Counted from the first letter of the stretch, positions 17,297 through 28,161 are shown. The stretch: 64,000 nt of DNA from Bartonella sp. WD12.1 (GCF_002022415.1 NZ_MUBG01000001.1:1508501-1572500), one strand, 5' to 3'. Notes: generated by a model from the sequence alone, not told the origin. Translations and numbers: made by a program.

Positions 17297-18918
17297 TGAT
17301 TCCTCTCAGTGTTTTTGAGAGAAAAATCAAATAAAACACTCTCAATATAATTTTTAGGATCATGCAAAGTCTTAGCGGTTTCAGACATATAATGACTCAC
17401 AGGGCTAGCTATAATTGTCATAATAAAACATAAAGAAAAAAGAGCAGCGATAGGTGCAAATTCAATCATTTGTATACGTGGGACTTTGCCTTCAAAAGAA
17501 ACCCAAAAAGTCCGAATACCTATGCGTATCATTGCAACCAAAGTTGCAAAACCAGATAAAATAACAAAAACTATAAAAAACCAATCACGTAAAATTGGTA
17601 CATAAGTAGAAAAATTTCCCTCGTTTGCGTTTAAAATAGCTGTAAGCATCATAAATTTTGCAACAAAACCAGAAAAAGGAGGCAGTCCAATAATCAAAAT
17701 TGCACAGATACTAAAACAAGCTCCAAGAACAGCTAAGGTTACTGGCAAATAAGTACCAATTTCATCTTTTTGCTCTTCTTCATCCTCACCATACATTTCC
17801 AGCGTAACAGCCAAAACATTTGTAGCCATATCTCGACTGCGCTCAACCAATTCAACCAAAAGAAAAAAAGCTCCAAGCGCTAAAGTCGAAGAAACAATAT
17901 AAAAAAGTATACCTGTAGTTAGCGCCACATTACCTGTTCCAATTGCTGTTAACACTGTCCCAGAAGACACAAGAATACTGTAAGATGCCAAACGCCCTAA
18001 AACTTGACTAGCTAATACCCCAATAATACCAAAAATAAGCGTAGCAAGCCCACCATAAAATAAAACCGTATGACCAAAATGAGTCAAATATTCGCTTTCA
18101 GCTCTAAACCACAGCAGCGTTAACCGCAAAATAACATAAATACCCACTTTGCTTAAAATTACAAAAGAAGCACCAACAGGTACTGCTGCTGCACTATAAG
18201 CTGGCACCAACCAAAAATTAAGCGGCCACATACCGGCTTTAAGCAAAAACGCAATACCTAAAAACGTTGCACCTACTTTAAATAAAACAATATCTGCATC
18301 AGCTATATGTTTTATTTTGATAGCTAAATCAGCCATATTAAGTGTACCAACCACCCCATAAATGAGTGCTGCACCAATTAAGAAAAACAATGAAGCAACA
18401 AGGTTAATGACCACATAATGCAGACCTGCACGCACCCGTGATTGACCTAAACCATGCAACGCAAGCCCATAAGAGGCAGTTAACATAACTTCAAAAAATA
18501 CAAATAAATTGAATAAATCACCCGTTAAGAAAGCACCATTTATCCCCACCATCAAAAATTGCATCAGCGACTGAAAATGAGGGCCCGCTTTATACCAATA
18601 AGCTTGTGAAAAAATCAAACCAGCAGCAATCAACACATTTGAAAGCAAAAGCATCATAGCACTTAAGCGATCAAGAACCAAAATAATGCCGAAAGGAGAA
18701 GGCCAACTGCCAAGCCGATACACATCTGAAGCTGGAGCTATTTCAAGAGTACGCATAAGCAAAATAATAGAAATAACAACCAATAAACTCGCGGAAAAAA
18801 GGCTAATGCGTGATTTAAGTTGTGAACGACGTTCATCATAAAACAGAAGAATCGCTCCAATGCTCAATGGCACAAGAATAGGTAAAATAAGTAAATGATG
18901 CAGCCAAATTTCTGTCAT
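17293..18918 (-). CDS. mnhD: Mrp/Pha antiporter subunit D
   Basis: A 541-residue, about 14-helix protein of the NuoL/M/N antiporter family. Visible marks are the proton-antiporter core FFEVMLTASYGLALHGLG with the key glutamate of TM5, the lysine helix KVGATFLGIAFLLKAGMWPLNFW, and the Y-S-I-L-V-S-S-G segment. It translocates ions together with MnhA. It overlaps both neighbours by 4 nt. An acidic loop near residue 390 (MYGEDEEEQKDEIG) is an unusual soft insertion. Confidence 0.94.
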   Translation of the reverse strand: MTEIWLHHLLILPILVPLSIGAILLFYDERRSQLKSRISLFSASLLVVISIILLMRTLEIAPASDVYRLGSWPSPFGIILVLDRLSAMMLLLSNVLIAAGLIFSQAYWYKAGPHFQSLMQFLMVGINGAFLTGDLFNLFVFFEVMLTASYGLALHGLGQSRVRAGLHYVVINLVASLFFLIGAALIYGVVGTLNMADLAIKIKHIADADIVLFKVGATFLGIAFLLKAGMWPLNFWLVPAYSAAAVPVGASFVILSKVGIYVILRLTLLWFRAESEYLTHFGHTVLFYGGLATLIFGIIGVLASQVLGRLASYSILVSSGTVLTAIGTGNVALTTGILFYIVSSTLALGAFFLLVELVERSRDMATNVLAVTLEMYGEDEEEQKDEIGTYLPVTLAVLGACFSICAILIIGLPPFSGFVAKFMMLTAILNANEGNFSTYVPILRDWFFIVFVILSGFATLVAMIRIGIRTFWVSFEGKVPRIQMIEFAPIAALFSLCFIMTIIASPVSHYMSETAKTLHDPKNYIESVLFDFSLKNTERNQ

Positions 18919-19256
18919 CTTATTTCACGTCCATCAACATGATCTGAATTTGTTAAACCGCGTGAAACCAAAAGGATGACTAAAAATAAAGCTGTCGTTG
19001 CAAAACCAATCACAATTGCTGTCAAAACTAAAGCCTGAGGTAAAGGGTCGACATAATTTGCTGGATTAATCACAACAGAAGGATCAACAATAGGCACTGC
19101 ATTGTTGCGTGGTCTGCTCATTGAAAATATAAAAAGATTAACTCCATAAGAGAGCAACGACAAACCAAGAATAACTTGAAAAGTTCGCGGACGTAAAAGA
19201 AGCCAAATGCCTGATCCAATAAAAATACCAATACCTAAAGAAAGAACAACTTCCAT
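18915..19256 (-). CDS. mnhC: Mrp/Pha antiporter subunit C
   Basis: A 113-residue protein with three transmembrane segments, homologous to NuoK: GLSLLSYGVNLFIF then the PLPQALVLTAIVIGFATTALFLV block that is nearly invariant in MnhC. The intervening proline/asparagine-rich loop (about residues 55-68) is periplasmic. It overlaps mnhD by 4 nt and its start abuts the mnhAB stop. Confidence 0.94.
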   Translation of the reverse strand: MEVVLSLGIGIFIGSGIWLLLRPRTFQVILGLSLLSYGVNLFIFSMSRPRNNAVPIVDPSVVINPANYVDPLPQALVLTAIVIGFATTALFLVILLVSRGLTNSDHVDGREIR

Positions 19257-22177
19257 TAACTTTCCTTTTTCTTTGCGATAGATTTCTTACTAATTCGGTA
19301 AAAGCGAATTGATTGATGCGCAAGCGCAATTAAAATAAGAACGCTCGCTCCCAAAACTACAGAAAACACACCAAAATCAAACAACAAAGCAGATGCTATT
19401 GGAATGTTTCCAATTAAAGGGAGATGAGTATATTGAAAAAATGATGTTAAAAAAGGATACCCAAAAAACCAAGAACTTGCCCCAGTTACCACTGATAATA
19501 ATAAACCAAAACCAATCCAACGGACAGGTAAAACACGCAAATGGCTTTCCACCCAACGAATATTAGTAGCAAGATACTGTAGAATAAATCCAACCGCTAA
19601 AGTAATACCACCAGCAAATCCACCTCCTGGAAAATCATGCCCACGCATTAATAAATAAACCGCAATAGCGATAATAACAGGAAAAAGCCAATGCATAATA
19701 ACAGAAGGAATAGTTAAATAATCTGATAAAGTATCTCCAACTTCACGATTAGGTTGCGCTGTGTCAAAAGCTGTTTGAATACGTTGTTGAAAAGGCGCAT
19801 CAACACTTTCAGGAGCAGGGCGAAAACGCCGTAAAAGAGCAAAAACAGTAAGCGAAACAATACCTAAGACGACAATTTCCCCCATTGTATCAAAGCCACG
19901 CAAATCAACCAATAACACATTTACAACATTGCGACCACCAGCATCAGAATAAGCGTGAGTAAGAAAAAAGTCAGAAATTGTTACCCCTTGGGGACGCGTC
20001 ATCATCGCAAATGATAACCACGCCATACCTGCTCCTCCCACAAACGCTATGATAAAATCACTCATACGGCGCAAGCGCACATCAAAACCAACAGACAATG
20101 GTGCAGGATCATACAAACGCTTAGGCAACCATCGCAAACCAAGAAGTAAAAGAATTGCTGTTACAACTTCAACAACCAATTGTGTCAGCGCTAAATCGGG
20201 TGCAGAAAGCCATAAAAAAGACGCACAGGTCATCAAACCAGCGCCGCCTAAGAGCATTAATGATGCAAAACGATGAAACTTTGCATACAAAGCAACTAAA
20301 AGAGCACAAACCCCACCAATCAACCAAATTGCCATGAAGGGTAAATCAAGTGGAAAAAGCAATAACGGACCAGCTGAAATCAAACCATCATGCCATAATA
20401 AAAAACCAACAAACGCAAAACAAACCAAAAGTACCCAATGCAATTGAACTTGTAAACGACGTGTCGACAAAAGAATTTCTGCTGCACGCGCCCATTTCCA
20501 AGAAATCATCATGAGAATTCGTTTAAAAATACGCTGCCTCTTTAAATAACGAAAAAAAGGAGGACCTTCATCACAAGATAGAAAATAACGACGCCCTAAA
20601 ATATAAAGCAGTACCCCACCTGATAAAGCGACCAAACTCATTATCAAAGGGGTATTAAAGCCATGCCAAACAGCTAAATTATAAGAAACTCTCGCAGGCC
20701 CTAAAACAGCCATAACTGCATTATCCAAAATGAAGCCCATTGTTAAATTGGGAAAAATACCAACTGCCAAACAAATAAAAACTAAAAATTCTATCGGAAA
20801 ACGCATAAAACGTGGTGGTTCACGTGGTATTTTGGGTAAATTGATAGGTTTTGGCCCAAAAAAAACACCATGAATAAAACGTACAGAATAGGTCACGCTA
20901 AACAGGCTGGCAAGCGTTGCCACGTAAGGTGCAATCCAATCCAACCACGATTCCATATGCTTTTCAACTGCTTGCGCAAAAAACATTTCTTTTGATAAAA
21001 AACCATTCAATAAAGGGACACCAGCCATTGCCGCACCCGCAACTAAAGCAAGAGTTCCCGTAATAGGCATATAACGAAAAAGACCTGTTAATTTGCGTAT
21101 ATCACGTGTTCCTGTTTCATGATCAACAATACCAGCTGCCATAAATAAAGACGCTTTAAAGGTAGCATGATTAACAATATGAAAAATTGCCGCAACACAC
21201 GCAAGTGGACTGCTAAGACTTAAAAGTGTCGTAATTAAACCAAGATGACTAATGGTTGAATAAGCAAGAAGACCTTTCAAATCCTGCTGAAATATTGAAA
21301 AATAAGCCCCAAGAAGTAATGTCGTGAGTCCTGCAAAACCTATTAGAAAAAACCAAGATTCTGTTCCCGATAAAACTGGCCATAAACGAATAAGCAAAAA
21401 CAACCCAGCTTTTACCATTGTTGCTGAATGCAAATAAGATGATACAGGCGTTGGAGCAGCCATGGCATTTGGCAGCCAAAAATAAAAGGGAAACTGTGCA
21501 CTCTTTGTTAATCCTCCCAATAAAATACAAATAAGCACGGGTGTATAAAGAGAATTTGACCGGATGAGATCCCCAGATTGTAATACCTCATCCAAATCAA
21601 AACTGCCAACAATATGACCAATGAGTAAAACTCCCAAAAGTAGTGCAAAGCCCCCAAAACCCGTAACTATTAAAGCCATACGGGCTCCATCACGCGCACT
21701 AGCATTATGATACCAATAACCAATCAATAAAAAGGAAAAAATACTGGTCAATTCCCAGAAAATGACTAAAAAGACGAGATTTCCTGACAAGATCACCCCT
21801 GTCATTGACCCCATGAAAGCTAGAAAAAAAGAAAAAAACCGCGGAACCGGATCTGCCGGGTTCATATAGTAACGTGCATAAACAACAACAAGCAGACCTA
21901 TCCCTGTAATTAAAAGGCAAAAAAGCCACGATAACCCATCCATGCGCAGAGTTAAATTAACACCCCACTCAGGTAACCAAAAAATATCTAAACGTACTAC
22001 ATGATTTTCATAAAGCGTTGGGTAAAGTATCAGTGTAACAAGAAGACTAAAAAACGCTATCACCCCAGCAAACCATGCTTCGCTGTTTTTGGCAGTTGAA
22101 CCAAAAAAACCGATGATAGCGCTGCCACCAAGGGGAAGCAAAACTAGCAATATCAACATTGCTTCCCGTATTGTCAT
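19256..22177 (-). CDS. mnhAB: Fused Mrp/Pha antiporter subunits A and B
   Basis: A 973-residue protein: an N-terminal NuoL-like MnhA part (FWELTSIFSFLLIGYW with the TM5 glutamate near 142, LPNAMAAPTPVSSYLHSATMVKAGLFLL, HATFKASLFMAAGIVDHETGTRD), a middle linker with the MrpA C-terminal domains (PDLALTQLVVEVVTAILLLLGLRWLPK), and a C-terminal MnhB domain (LMRGHDFPGGGFAGGITLAVGF). In Gram-positive bacteria A and B are separate; the fusion is the PhaAB form known from Sinorhizobium, where pha genes give K+ efflux. First gene of the operon, so its promoter lies in the gap up to 22963. Confidence 0.95.
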   Translation of the reverse strand: MTIREAMLILLVLLPLGGSAIIGFFGSTAKNSEAWFAGVIAFFSLLVTLILYPTLYENHVVRLDIFWLPEWGVNLTLRMDGLSWLFCLLITGIGLLVVVYARYYMNPADPVPRFFSFFLAFMGSMTGVILSGNLVFLVIFWELTSIFSFLLIGYWYHNASARDGARMALIVTGFGGFALLLGVLLIGHIVGSFDLDEVLQSGDLIRSNSLYTPVLICILLGGLTKSAQFPFYFWLPNAMAAPTPVSSYLHSATMVKAGLFLLIRLWPVLSGTESWFFLIGFAGLTTLLLGAYFSIFQQDLKGLLAYSTISHLGLITTLLSLSSPLACVAAIFHIVNHATFKASLFMAAGIVDHETGTRDIRKLTGLFRYMPITGTLALVAGAAMAGVPLLNGFLSKEMFFAQAVEKHMESWLDWIAPYVATLASLFSVTYSVRFIHGVFFGPKPINLPKIPREPPRFMRFPIEFLVFICLAVGIFPNLTMGFILDNAVMAVLGPARVSYNLAVWHGFNTPLIMSLVALSGGVLLYILGRRYFLSCDEGPPFFRYLKRQRIFKRILMMISWKWARAAEILLSTRRLQVQLHWVLLVCFAFVGFLLWHDGLISAGPLLLFPLDLPFMAIWLIGGVCALLVALYAKFHRFASLMLLGGAGLMTCASFLWLSAPDLALTQLVVEVVTAILLLLGLRWLPKRLYDPAPLSVGFDVRLRRMSDFIIAFVGGAGMAWLSFAMMTRPQGVTISDFFLTHAYSDAGGRNVVNVLLVDLRGFDTMGEIVVLGIVSLTVFALLRRFRPAPESVDAPFQQRIQTAFDTAQPNREVGDTLSDYLTIPSVIMHWLFPVIIAIAVYLLMRGHDFPGGGFAGGITLAVGFILQYLATNIRWVESHLRVLPVRWIGFGLLLSVVTGASSWFFGYPFLTSFFQYTHLPLIGNIPIASALLFDFGVFSVVLGASVLILIALAHQSIRFYRISKKSIAKKKES

Positions 22178-22963
22178 TATCCAAGCTCCACCCTATTTTA
22201 ATGCTCTGTTATTGGTAAAATAAAAACTTCTTTATTTCACAATTATGATAATAAAATTTAAACAAAATTTAAAAAAGGTCGCAAATTTTCAGAAAATAAC
22301 TGTTTTTGAAAGAAAACTATACACACCATACCATCTTAGCATCTTGTAGCTTTTAAAAAACATTTATTTCAAAGCTAGACGATATAATGAATATTATGAT
22401 TATCTAAATCATAAATGATCAAAACAAAAACCATATACACTCTTAAAGGCTGTAGTTTTTTTTCTAAAAGAGAGATTATGACTCTTTGTTTGAGCTAATA
22501 GTGATTTTAACAGCATTATTTGATATCTGAATGCGCAAACACAACAAATATCATGCTAAAATAGTATCACTTATTACTACATTTACAATAACAACACTGA
22601 TAACGATGATAATCTTAAAACTATTGCTTCTAACATCGTGTAATTATTGAAATCTCTCAAAAAAATAGCTAACGAAACCTTCTCATTTCAATACCATTTT
22701 TACGCTAAATCAGCAGCATTTGCTGTTACCATGAAAATATGTTTCACAGATATAAAAGGTTTTAAAATATTACAAATTCTTAAATCATGCATATAGCAGA
22801 AATCTCAAAATAACTTAAACCAAACTGAAATAACAGATAGCCTTTCTATAACGAGATAAACAGATTTTCTTTTATGATACTTTTTCTCTTGAGACATCCT
22901 ATTTCTATAGGTACTAAACATCGGTAAAAATAATAAGATTCTTCAAAAGAGAATGGATGAGCA
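22178..22963. other. Divergent intergenic region, mnhAB / decarboxylase gene
   Basis: About 790 bp of AT-rich DNA with no supportable gene and no recognised relic. It separates two divergent transcription units, so it must carry both promoters. I see no strong hairpin or repeat array. Confidence 0.4.
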
Positions 22964-24061
22964 ATGATTAAAACCCCTTATTATCTTATAGATAAATCCA
23001 AACTCATAAAGAATATGGAAATTATTGCTCGTTTACGAGAAATGTCGGGAATAAAAGTTTTGCTAGCTTTGAAATGTTTTGCGACATGGAGTGTATTTGA
23101 TTTCATGTCTGAATATATGGATGGAAGTACCTCATCATCTCTTTATGAATTACGCTTAGGAAGAGAAAAATTTGGAAAAGAAACCCACGCCTATTCGGTT
23201 GCTTGGGCAGATGATGAAATTGATGAAGTATGTACTTATGCAGACAAAATTATCTTTAATTCAATTCAACAACTTCAACGTTTTGCGAGCACTACCAAAA
23301 CTATTCAACGAGGATTAAGGTTAAATCCAGGTATTAGTGCATCAAATTTTGATCTTGCAAATCCTTCTCGTCCTTTTAGCCGTTTAGGCGAAACCAACCA
23401 AAGTGCGATCGAAGAAGTATTACCCCTTATAAATGGTTTAATGATCCACAATAATTGTGAAAATGCTGATTTTAATCTCTTCAACAAAATGCTTAACCAT
23501 ATTGAAGAAAAATTAAAAAAACTCTTCATCGCTGTTGATTGGATTAGCCTTGGTGGTGGAATTCATTTTACTGCTGATAATTACCCTCTAGAAGCTCTTG
23601 CAGAACGTTTAAAACGTTTTTCTCAAACTTACAATGTAACCGTTTTTCTGGAACCAGGGGAAGCTGCTGTCACAAAAAGTACCACATTAGAAGTTAGTGT
23701 TCTTGATACATTGTATAATGAAAAAAACCTCGCTATTGTTGATAGCTCAATTGAAGCGCATATGCTTGATCTTCTCATTTATCGTGAAAATGCCAAATTA
23801 GAGCCAAATCAAGGATCACATGAAATCATGGTTTGCGGAAAATCTTGTCTTGCTGGCGATATTTTTGGAACATTCCAATTTCCTGAACTCCTTAAAATAG
23901 GCGATAGATTGTCTTTTCAAGATGCCGCAGGCTATACAATGGTTAAGAAAAACTGGTTTAATGGCGTTGTGATGCCAGCCATTGTTACTAAAGAATGCAA
24001 TGGAAATCTAACCATTCAACGTCAATTCAACTATAATGACTATAAAAACAGTCTTTCATAA
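22964..24061 (+). CDS. nspC: Carboxynorspermidine decarboxylase
   Basis: PLP fold-III enzyme that decarboxylates carboxynorspermidine or carboxyspermidine to norspermidine or spermidine. The 365-residue protein has the PLP-lysine segment LLALKCFATWS, SLGGGIHFT, EPGEAAV and CLAGDIFG (cysteine contributed to the active site), which fit NspC better than LysA or ornithine decarboxylase. GGA lies 8 nt before the ATG. It precedes the partner dehydrogenase by 53 bp, so the pair makes the aspartate-semialdehyde-dependent polyamine route. Which polyamine is made depends on the diamine supplied and cannot be read here. Confidence 0.88.
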   Translation: MIKTPYYLIDKSKLIKNMEIIARLREMSGIKVLLALKCFATWSVFDFMSEYMDGSTSSSLYELRLGREKFGKETHAYSVAWADDEIDEVCTYADKIIFNSIQQLQRFASTTKTIQRGLRLNPGISASNFDLANPSRPFSRLGETNQSAIEEVLPLINGLMIHNNCENADFNLFNKMLNHIEEKLKKLFIAVDWISLGGGIHFTADNYPLEALAERLKRFSQTYNVTVFLEPGEAAVTKSTTLEVSVLDTLYNEKNLAIVDSSIEAHMLDLLIYRENAKLEPNQGSHEIMVCGKSCLAGDIFGTFQFPELLKIGDRLSFQDAAGYTMVKKNWFNGVVMPAIVTKECNGNLTIQRQFNYNDYKNSLS

Positions 24062-24114
24062 TCAAAACAATATATAAAAATTATGCAGCGATATTAAAAA
24101 GGAGACCAACTAAA

Positions 24115-25353
24115 ATGAAAAAAAATGTTCTCATTATTGGTGCTGGCGGTGTTGCACAAGTTGTCGCGCATAAATGCGCTCAAAACAACGATATACTTGG
24201 AGAAATTCATATCGCTTCACGAACACTCAAAAAATGTGAAGCAATAATTGCTTCCATTAAAGATAAAAAAGCAATGAAAGTAACAGGTGTTCTTAAAAGC
24301 CATATGCTTAATGCAATGGATATTGAAGAAACTGTAAAGCTTATCCAACAGACCAAATGTGAGATCGTCATCAATGTTGGTTCTCCTTTTTTGAATATGT
24401 CTGTTCTTTCAGCCTGTATTAAAACAAAATGCGCTTATATTGATACTGCAATTCATGAAGACCCTTTAAAAATTTGTGAAACACCACCTTGGTATAATAA
24501 TTACGAATGGCCCAGACGTAAAGAATGTGAACAAGCTGGCATAACAGCTATTTTAGGTGCGGGTTTTGACCCCGGTGTTGTTAATGCTTATGCAGCGTTA
24601 GCACATGATACTTATTTCGATACAATTTCTGACATCGATATTATTGATATTAACGCTGGAAAACATGGGCGGTGGTTTGCAACTAATTTTGACCCAGAAA
24701 TCAATTTTCGAGAATTTACAGGACAAGTATGGTCGTGGCAAAATAAAAAGTGGGTTTCCAATCAAATGTTTGAAATCAACCATGAATGGGATTTACCGGT
24801 TGTTGGAAAACAAAAAGCTTACATGACAGGACATGATGAAATTCATTCATTATCTAAAAACCTCGATGTTCAAAATATACGTTTTTGGATGGGTTTTAGT
24901 GAACTCTATATTACTGTTTTTACCGTTTTAAAAAATCTTGGACTTTTATCAGAACAAATTATTAAAACAGCAGAAGGCCAAGAAGTTGTTCCTTTGAAAG
25001 TCGTAAAAGCTGTTTTACCTGACCCGGCTTCTCTAGCGCCAAACTATACAGGGAAAACCTGTATTGGAAATTTCATTAAAGGCATAAAAAACGGAAATCC
25101 GAGAGAAGTTTTTATCTATAATATAGCCGATCATAAACAAGCTTTTAATGAAACAGGCGCACAAGGAATTTCCTATACAGCCGGTGTACCTGCAGCAGCT
25201 GCTGCCATTCTTATCGCCACAGGAACATGGGATGTGAAAACCATGGTTAATGTAGAAGAATTACCACCACTCCCCTTTCTTAAACAGCTTGATCATATAG
25301 GGCTTCCAACCTGTATAAGAGAAAAACAAGAAGATAAACAATTACAATTTTAA
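24115..25353 (+). CDS. Carboxynorspermidine synthase (saccharopine dehydrogenase family)
   Basis: NADPH-dependent enzyme condensing aspartate semialdehyde with a diamine to give carboxy(nor)spermidine. The 412-residue protein has an N-terminal Rossmann motif VLIIGAGGVAQVVAHKCA and the saccharopine-dehydrogenase-like AYIDTAIHEDP, GAGFDPGVVNAYAA and TGHDEIHSL segments. AAGGAG lies about 11 nt before the ATG. Paired with nspC, the usual two-gene unit (CANSDH/CANSDC). The pair replaces the S-adenosylmethionine-dependent spermidine route in many gut and host-associated bacteria. A strong terminator follows. Confidence 0.88.
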   Translation: MKKNVLIIGAGGVAQVVAHKCAQNNDILGEIHIASRTLKKCEAIIASIKDKKAMKVTGVLKSHMLNAMDIEETVKLIQQTKCEIVINVGSPFLNMSVLSACIKTKCAYIDTAIHEDPLKICETPPWYNNYEWPRRKECEQAGITAILGAGFDPGVVNAYAALAHDTYFDTISDIDIIDINAGKHGRWFATNFDPEINFREFTGQVWSWQNKKWVSNQMFEINHEWDLPVVGKQKAYMTGHDEIHSLSKNLDVQNIRFWMGFSELYITVFTVLKNLGLLSEQIIKTAEGQEVVPLKVVKAVLPDPASLAPNYTGKTCIGNFIKGIKNGNPREVFIYNIADHKQAFNETGAQGISYTAGVPAAAAAILIATGTWDVKTMVNVEELPPLPFLKQLDHIGLPTCIREKQEDKQLQF

Positions 25354-25379
25354 TCCATCAATATACCAAAAACATTAAA

Positions 25380-25409
25380 AAAACCGCCCCTTTTTAGAGA
25401 GGCGGTTTT
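25380..25409. terminator. Bidirectional Rho-independent terminator
   Basis: AAAACCGCC at 25380-25388 pairs with GGCGGTTTT at 25401-25409. On the plus strand TTTTAATAAAA follows; on the minus strand the stem is followed by a run of T. It sits between the convergent polyamine gene and lpdA and should serve both. Confidence 0.85.
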
Positions 25410-25492
25410 AATAAAAACCATAGGATATAGATTAATCTTTAAAACAGATGCTCCTTTTAAGAAACATCACAAAACTCTTTTAAAAAATTTCT

Positions 25493-26899
25493 TTAAGTAT
25501 GAAGTGGCTTAGAAAATGTTGCTAAAGCTGCTTCTCGTACCGCTTCTGATAAAGTAGGGTGTGCATGGCAACAACGGCTCAAATCTTCTGATGAACCGCC
25601 AAATTCCATTAACACCGCAATTTCATGAATCATCTCACCTGCACCAAATCCGAGAATGTGTCCACCCAATACTCGGTCTGTCTTTTTATCAGCAAGAATC
25701 TTAACAAAACCATCACTTTTTTGCATCGCGCGTGCACGCCCATTAGCCATAAAAGGAAATTTCCCAACATTATAGTCAATTCCGGCAGCTTTAAGCTCTT
25801 CTTCTGTCTTACCTACACTGGCAATTTCTGGCTGCGTATAAACAACACCGGGAATAACATCAAAATTAACATGACCTTTTTGACCAACCAAAATCTCAGC
25901 CACAGCAATGCCTTCTTCCTCAGCTTTATGTGCTAACATCGGACCTTTAATAACATCACCAATTGCATAAATTCCCGGAATATTGGTCTGCCAATGCTCA
26001 TTAGTTACAACACAACCACGCTCATCTAACTGAACACCTACCTCCGCTAAACCAAGACCCTCAACATACGGACGACGCCCAGTTGCAATCAAAACAACAT
26101 CTGCTTCTAAGACTTCCTCTGTGCCACCTTTAACTGGCTCAAAAATCACCTTAGCAGTTGATTTAGATTTAGTAACAGCTTTAACTTTCGCACCAAGTTT
26201 ATATTTAATTCCTTGTTTTTCCATCAATTTTTGGAACTGACGCGAAATTTCACCATCCATTGATCCTAAAACTTTATCAAGAAATTCAACAACGGTAACC
26301 TTTGCACCCAAACGGCTCCACACTGAACCAAGTTCTGAACCAATAACACCTGCACCCACAACAACCATACGTGTTGGAACTTTTTCAAGCGCAAGTGCTC
26401 CTGTGGAAGATACAATAACCTTTTCATCAATTTCAACATTGACACCTGGAATACTCGAGCTATCTGAACCTGTAGCAATAACAATATTTTTTGTTGCAAT
26501 TGTTTGTTGGCTACCATCTTTAGCGGTAATCTCAATTTGGCCTGCATTTAAAATCTTTGCTGTACCAAAAAAAGTATCAATTTTATTTTTCTTCATCAAA
26601 AAAGAAATACCACTCGTATTAGCCGTTATAACAGTTTCTTTATGCTCCATCATCTTTTTAAGATTAAGCTTAGGTTTGGAAACAGAAACACCAAGTTCTT
26701 CAAAACCATGCTGCGTTTCAGCAAACACCTCCGAAGCATGTAACAATGCCTTAGAAGGGATACAACCAACATTGAGACAGGTGCCACCCAACGTCGCACG
26801 TTTTTCAACAATCGCGACTTTAAGACCTAATTGTGCTGCTTTAATCGCTGCAATATAACCACCTGGGCCCGCTCCAATCACAACAACATCATAAGACAT
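25493..26899 (-). CDS. lpdA: Dihydrolipoamide dehydrogenase (E3)
   Basis: Reoxidises dihydrolipoyl groups of the 2-oxoglutarate dehydrogenase complex, passing electrons through FAD to NAD. The 468-residue protein has the FAD motif VVIGAGPGGYIAA, the redox disulfide GGTCLNVGCIPSKALLH (C43, C48), the NAD motif VVVGAGVIGSELG, and the C-terminal HAHPTLSEA with the catalytic His-Glu pair. Last gene of the mdh-suc operon, directly after sucB. Confidence 0.97.
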   Translation of the reverse strand: MSYDVVVIGAGPGGYIAAIKAAQLGLKVAIVEKRATLGGTCLNVGCIPSKALLHASEVFAETQHGFEELGVSVSKPKLNLKKMMEHKETVITANTSGISFLMKKNKIDTFFGTAKILNAGQIEITAKDGSQQTIATKNIVIATGSDSSSIPGVNVEIDEKVIVSSTGALALEKVPTRMVVVGAGVIGSELGSVWSRLGAKVTVVEFLDKVLGSMDGEISRQFQKLMEKQGIKYKLGAKVKAVTKSKSTAKVIFEPVKGGTEEVLEADVVLIATGRRPYVEGLGLAEVGVQLDERGCVVTNEHWQTNIPGIYAIGDVIKGPMLAHKAEEEGIAVAEILVGQKGHVNFDVIPGVVYTQPEIASVGKTEEELKAAGIDYNVGKFPFMANGRARAMQKSDGFVKILADKKTDRVLGGHILGFGAGEMIHEIAVLMEFGGSSEDLSRCCHAHPTLSEAVREAALATFSKPLHT

Positions 26900-26931
26900 T
26901 CGTTTTTCCTTTCATCCCCAAAACTGCACTT

Positions 26932-28128
26932 CTACAAATCAAGAACAAGACGTTCTGGATCTTCTAAACTTTCCTTGACACGTACAAGGAAAGTTACAGC
27001 TTCTTGCCCATCGACAATACGGTGATCATAAGAAAGCGCTAAATACATCATTGGACGAATTACAACTTGACCCCCAACAACCATTGCACGTTCTTTAATC
27101 GCATGCATTCCTAAAATACCAGACTGTGGAGCATTTAAAATTGGCGTCGACATTAATGACCCATAAACACCACCATTAGTAATAGTGAATGTTCCACCCT
27201 GCATATCAGAAACGGCCAATTTCCCATCACGAGCAAGGCGCCCTAAACGGCCAATTTCTTTTTCAATCTCTGAAATTGACATTTTGTCTGCGTCACGAAC
27301 CACTGGAACGACAAGCCCTTTATCTGTTCCAACCGCAATTCCAGCATTAACATAGTTTTTATAAACAATATCCGTCCCATCAATCTCAGCATTAACTGCA
27401 GGAAGCTCTTTTAATGCGTGGCAAACAGCTTTGGTAAAAAAGCCCATAAAGCCAAGCTTAACATTGTGTTTCTTTTCAAAAAGGTCTTTATAACGTTTAC
27501 GTAAATCCATTACTGCAGACATATCAACTTCATTAAATGTCGTTAACATAGCTGCTGTATTTTGTACATCCTTAAGACGACGAGCAATTGTTTGACGCAA
27601 TTTCGTCATACGAACGTGTTCTTCACGCACTTCATTAGATGAAGAAACCGGCGCAGAAGCACCTGTTCCTGTTTTTTGCGTTAATGTATCAAGAACATCT
27701 TCCTTGAGAATCTGTCCACGCTTACCAGAACCTGAAACTTTATCTTTTTCGATGTTATTTTCGGCCATCAACTTTGCTGCCGAAGGAGCAGGAGGCATTG
27801 CACTACCCAAAGAAGATGAAGCTGGTCCAGATGCTGCAACCGGACTTGGCGCAGAAAGAGAAGATGCAGACGATGACGAAGCACCAACAGCTCCTGCTTC
27901 AATTAACCCTAAAAGAGCATTCACTTCAACTGTATCGCCCTCTTTTGCAAGAATTTCTGATAATTTCCCCGCAACAGGCGCAGGAACTTCAACCGTTACT
28001 TTATCAGTTTCCAACTCAACCAAAGGCTCATCTACAGCGACAGCTTCACCACACTGTTTAAACCATTTGCCAATTGTTGCTTCAGTAACCGATTCGCCCA
28101 AAGTAGGAACACGGATTTCACTAGCCAT
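26932..28128 (-). CDS. sucB: 2-oxoglutarate dehydrogenase E2 (dihydrolipoamide succinyltransferase)
   Basis: Transfers the succinyl group to CoA in the TCA cycle. Of 398 residues, the lipoyl domain is N-terminal with [14 protein letters not shown] (lipoyl lysine K43), followed by an Ala/Ser/Pro-rich linker (about 80-105), the E3-binding domain ([20 protein letters not shown] near 115-135), and the CAT core ending in [13 protein letters not shown] with the catalytic histidine. Single lipoyl domain, as usual for SucB. It sits between sucA and lpdA with 33-bp gaps. Confidence 0.97.
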   Translation of the reverse strand: MASEIRVPTLGESVTEATIGKWFKQCGEAVAVDEPLVELETDKVTVEVPAPVAGKLSEILAKEGDTVEVNALLGLIEAGAVGASSSSASSLSAPSPVAASGPASSSLGSAMPPAPSAAKLMAENNIEKDKVSGSGKRGQILKEDVLDTLTQKTGTGASAPVSSSNEVREEHVRMTKLRQTIARRLKDVQNTAAMLTTFNEVDMSAVMDLRKRYKDLFEKKHNVKLGFMGFFTKAVCHALKELPAVNAEIDGTDIVYKNYVNAGIAVGTDKGLVVPVVRDADKMSISEIEKEIGRLGRLARDGKLAVSDMQGGTFTITNGGVYGSLMSTPILNAPQSGILGMHAIKERAMVVGGQVVIRPMMYLALSYDHRIVDGQEAVTFLVRVKESLEDPERLVLDL

Positions 28129-28161
28129 AATATTTTTCCATACGTCAGAGTAATAATTAAG

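Noticed and set aside
25380-25409. Riboswitch reading of the hairpin near lpdA
   Set aside because: Simple stem with T-runs on both sides between convergent genes; a terminator explains it fully.
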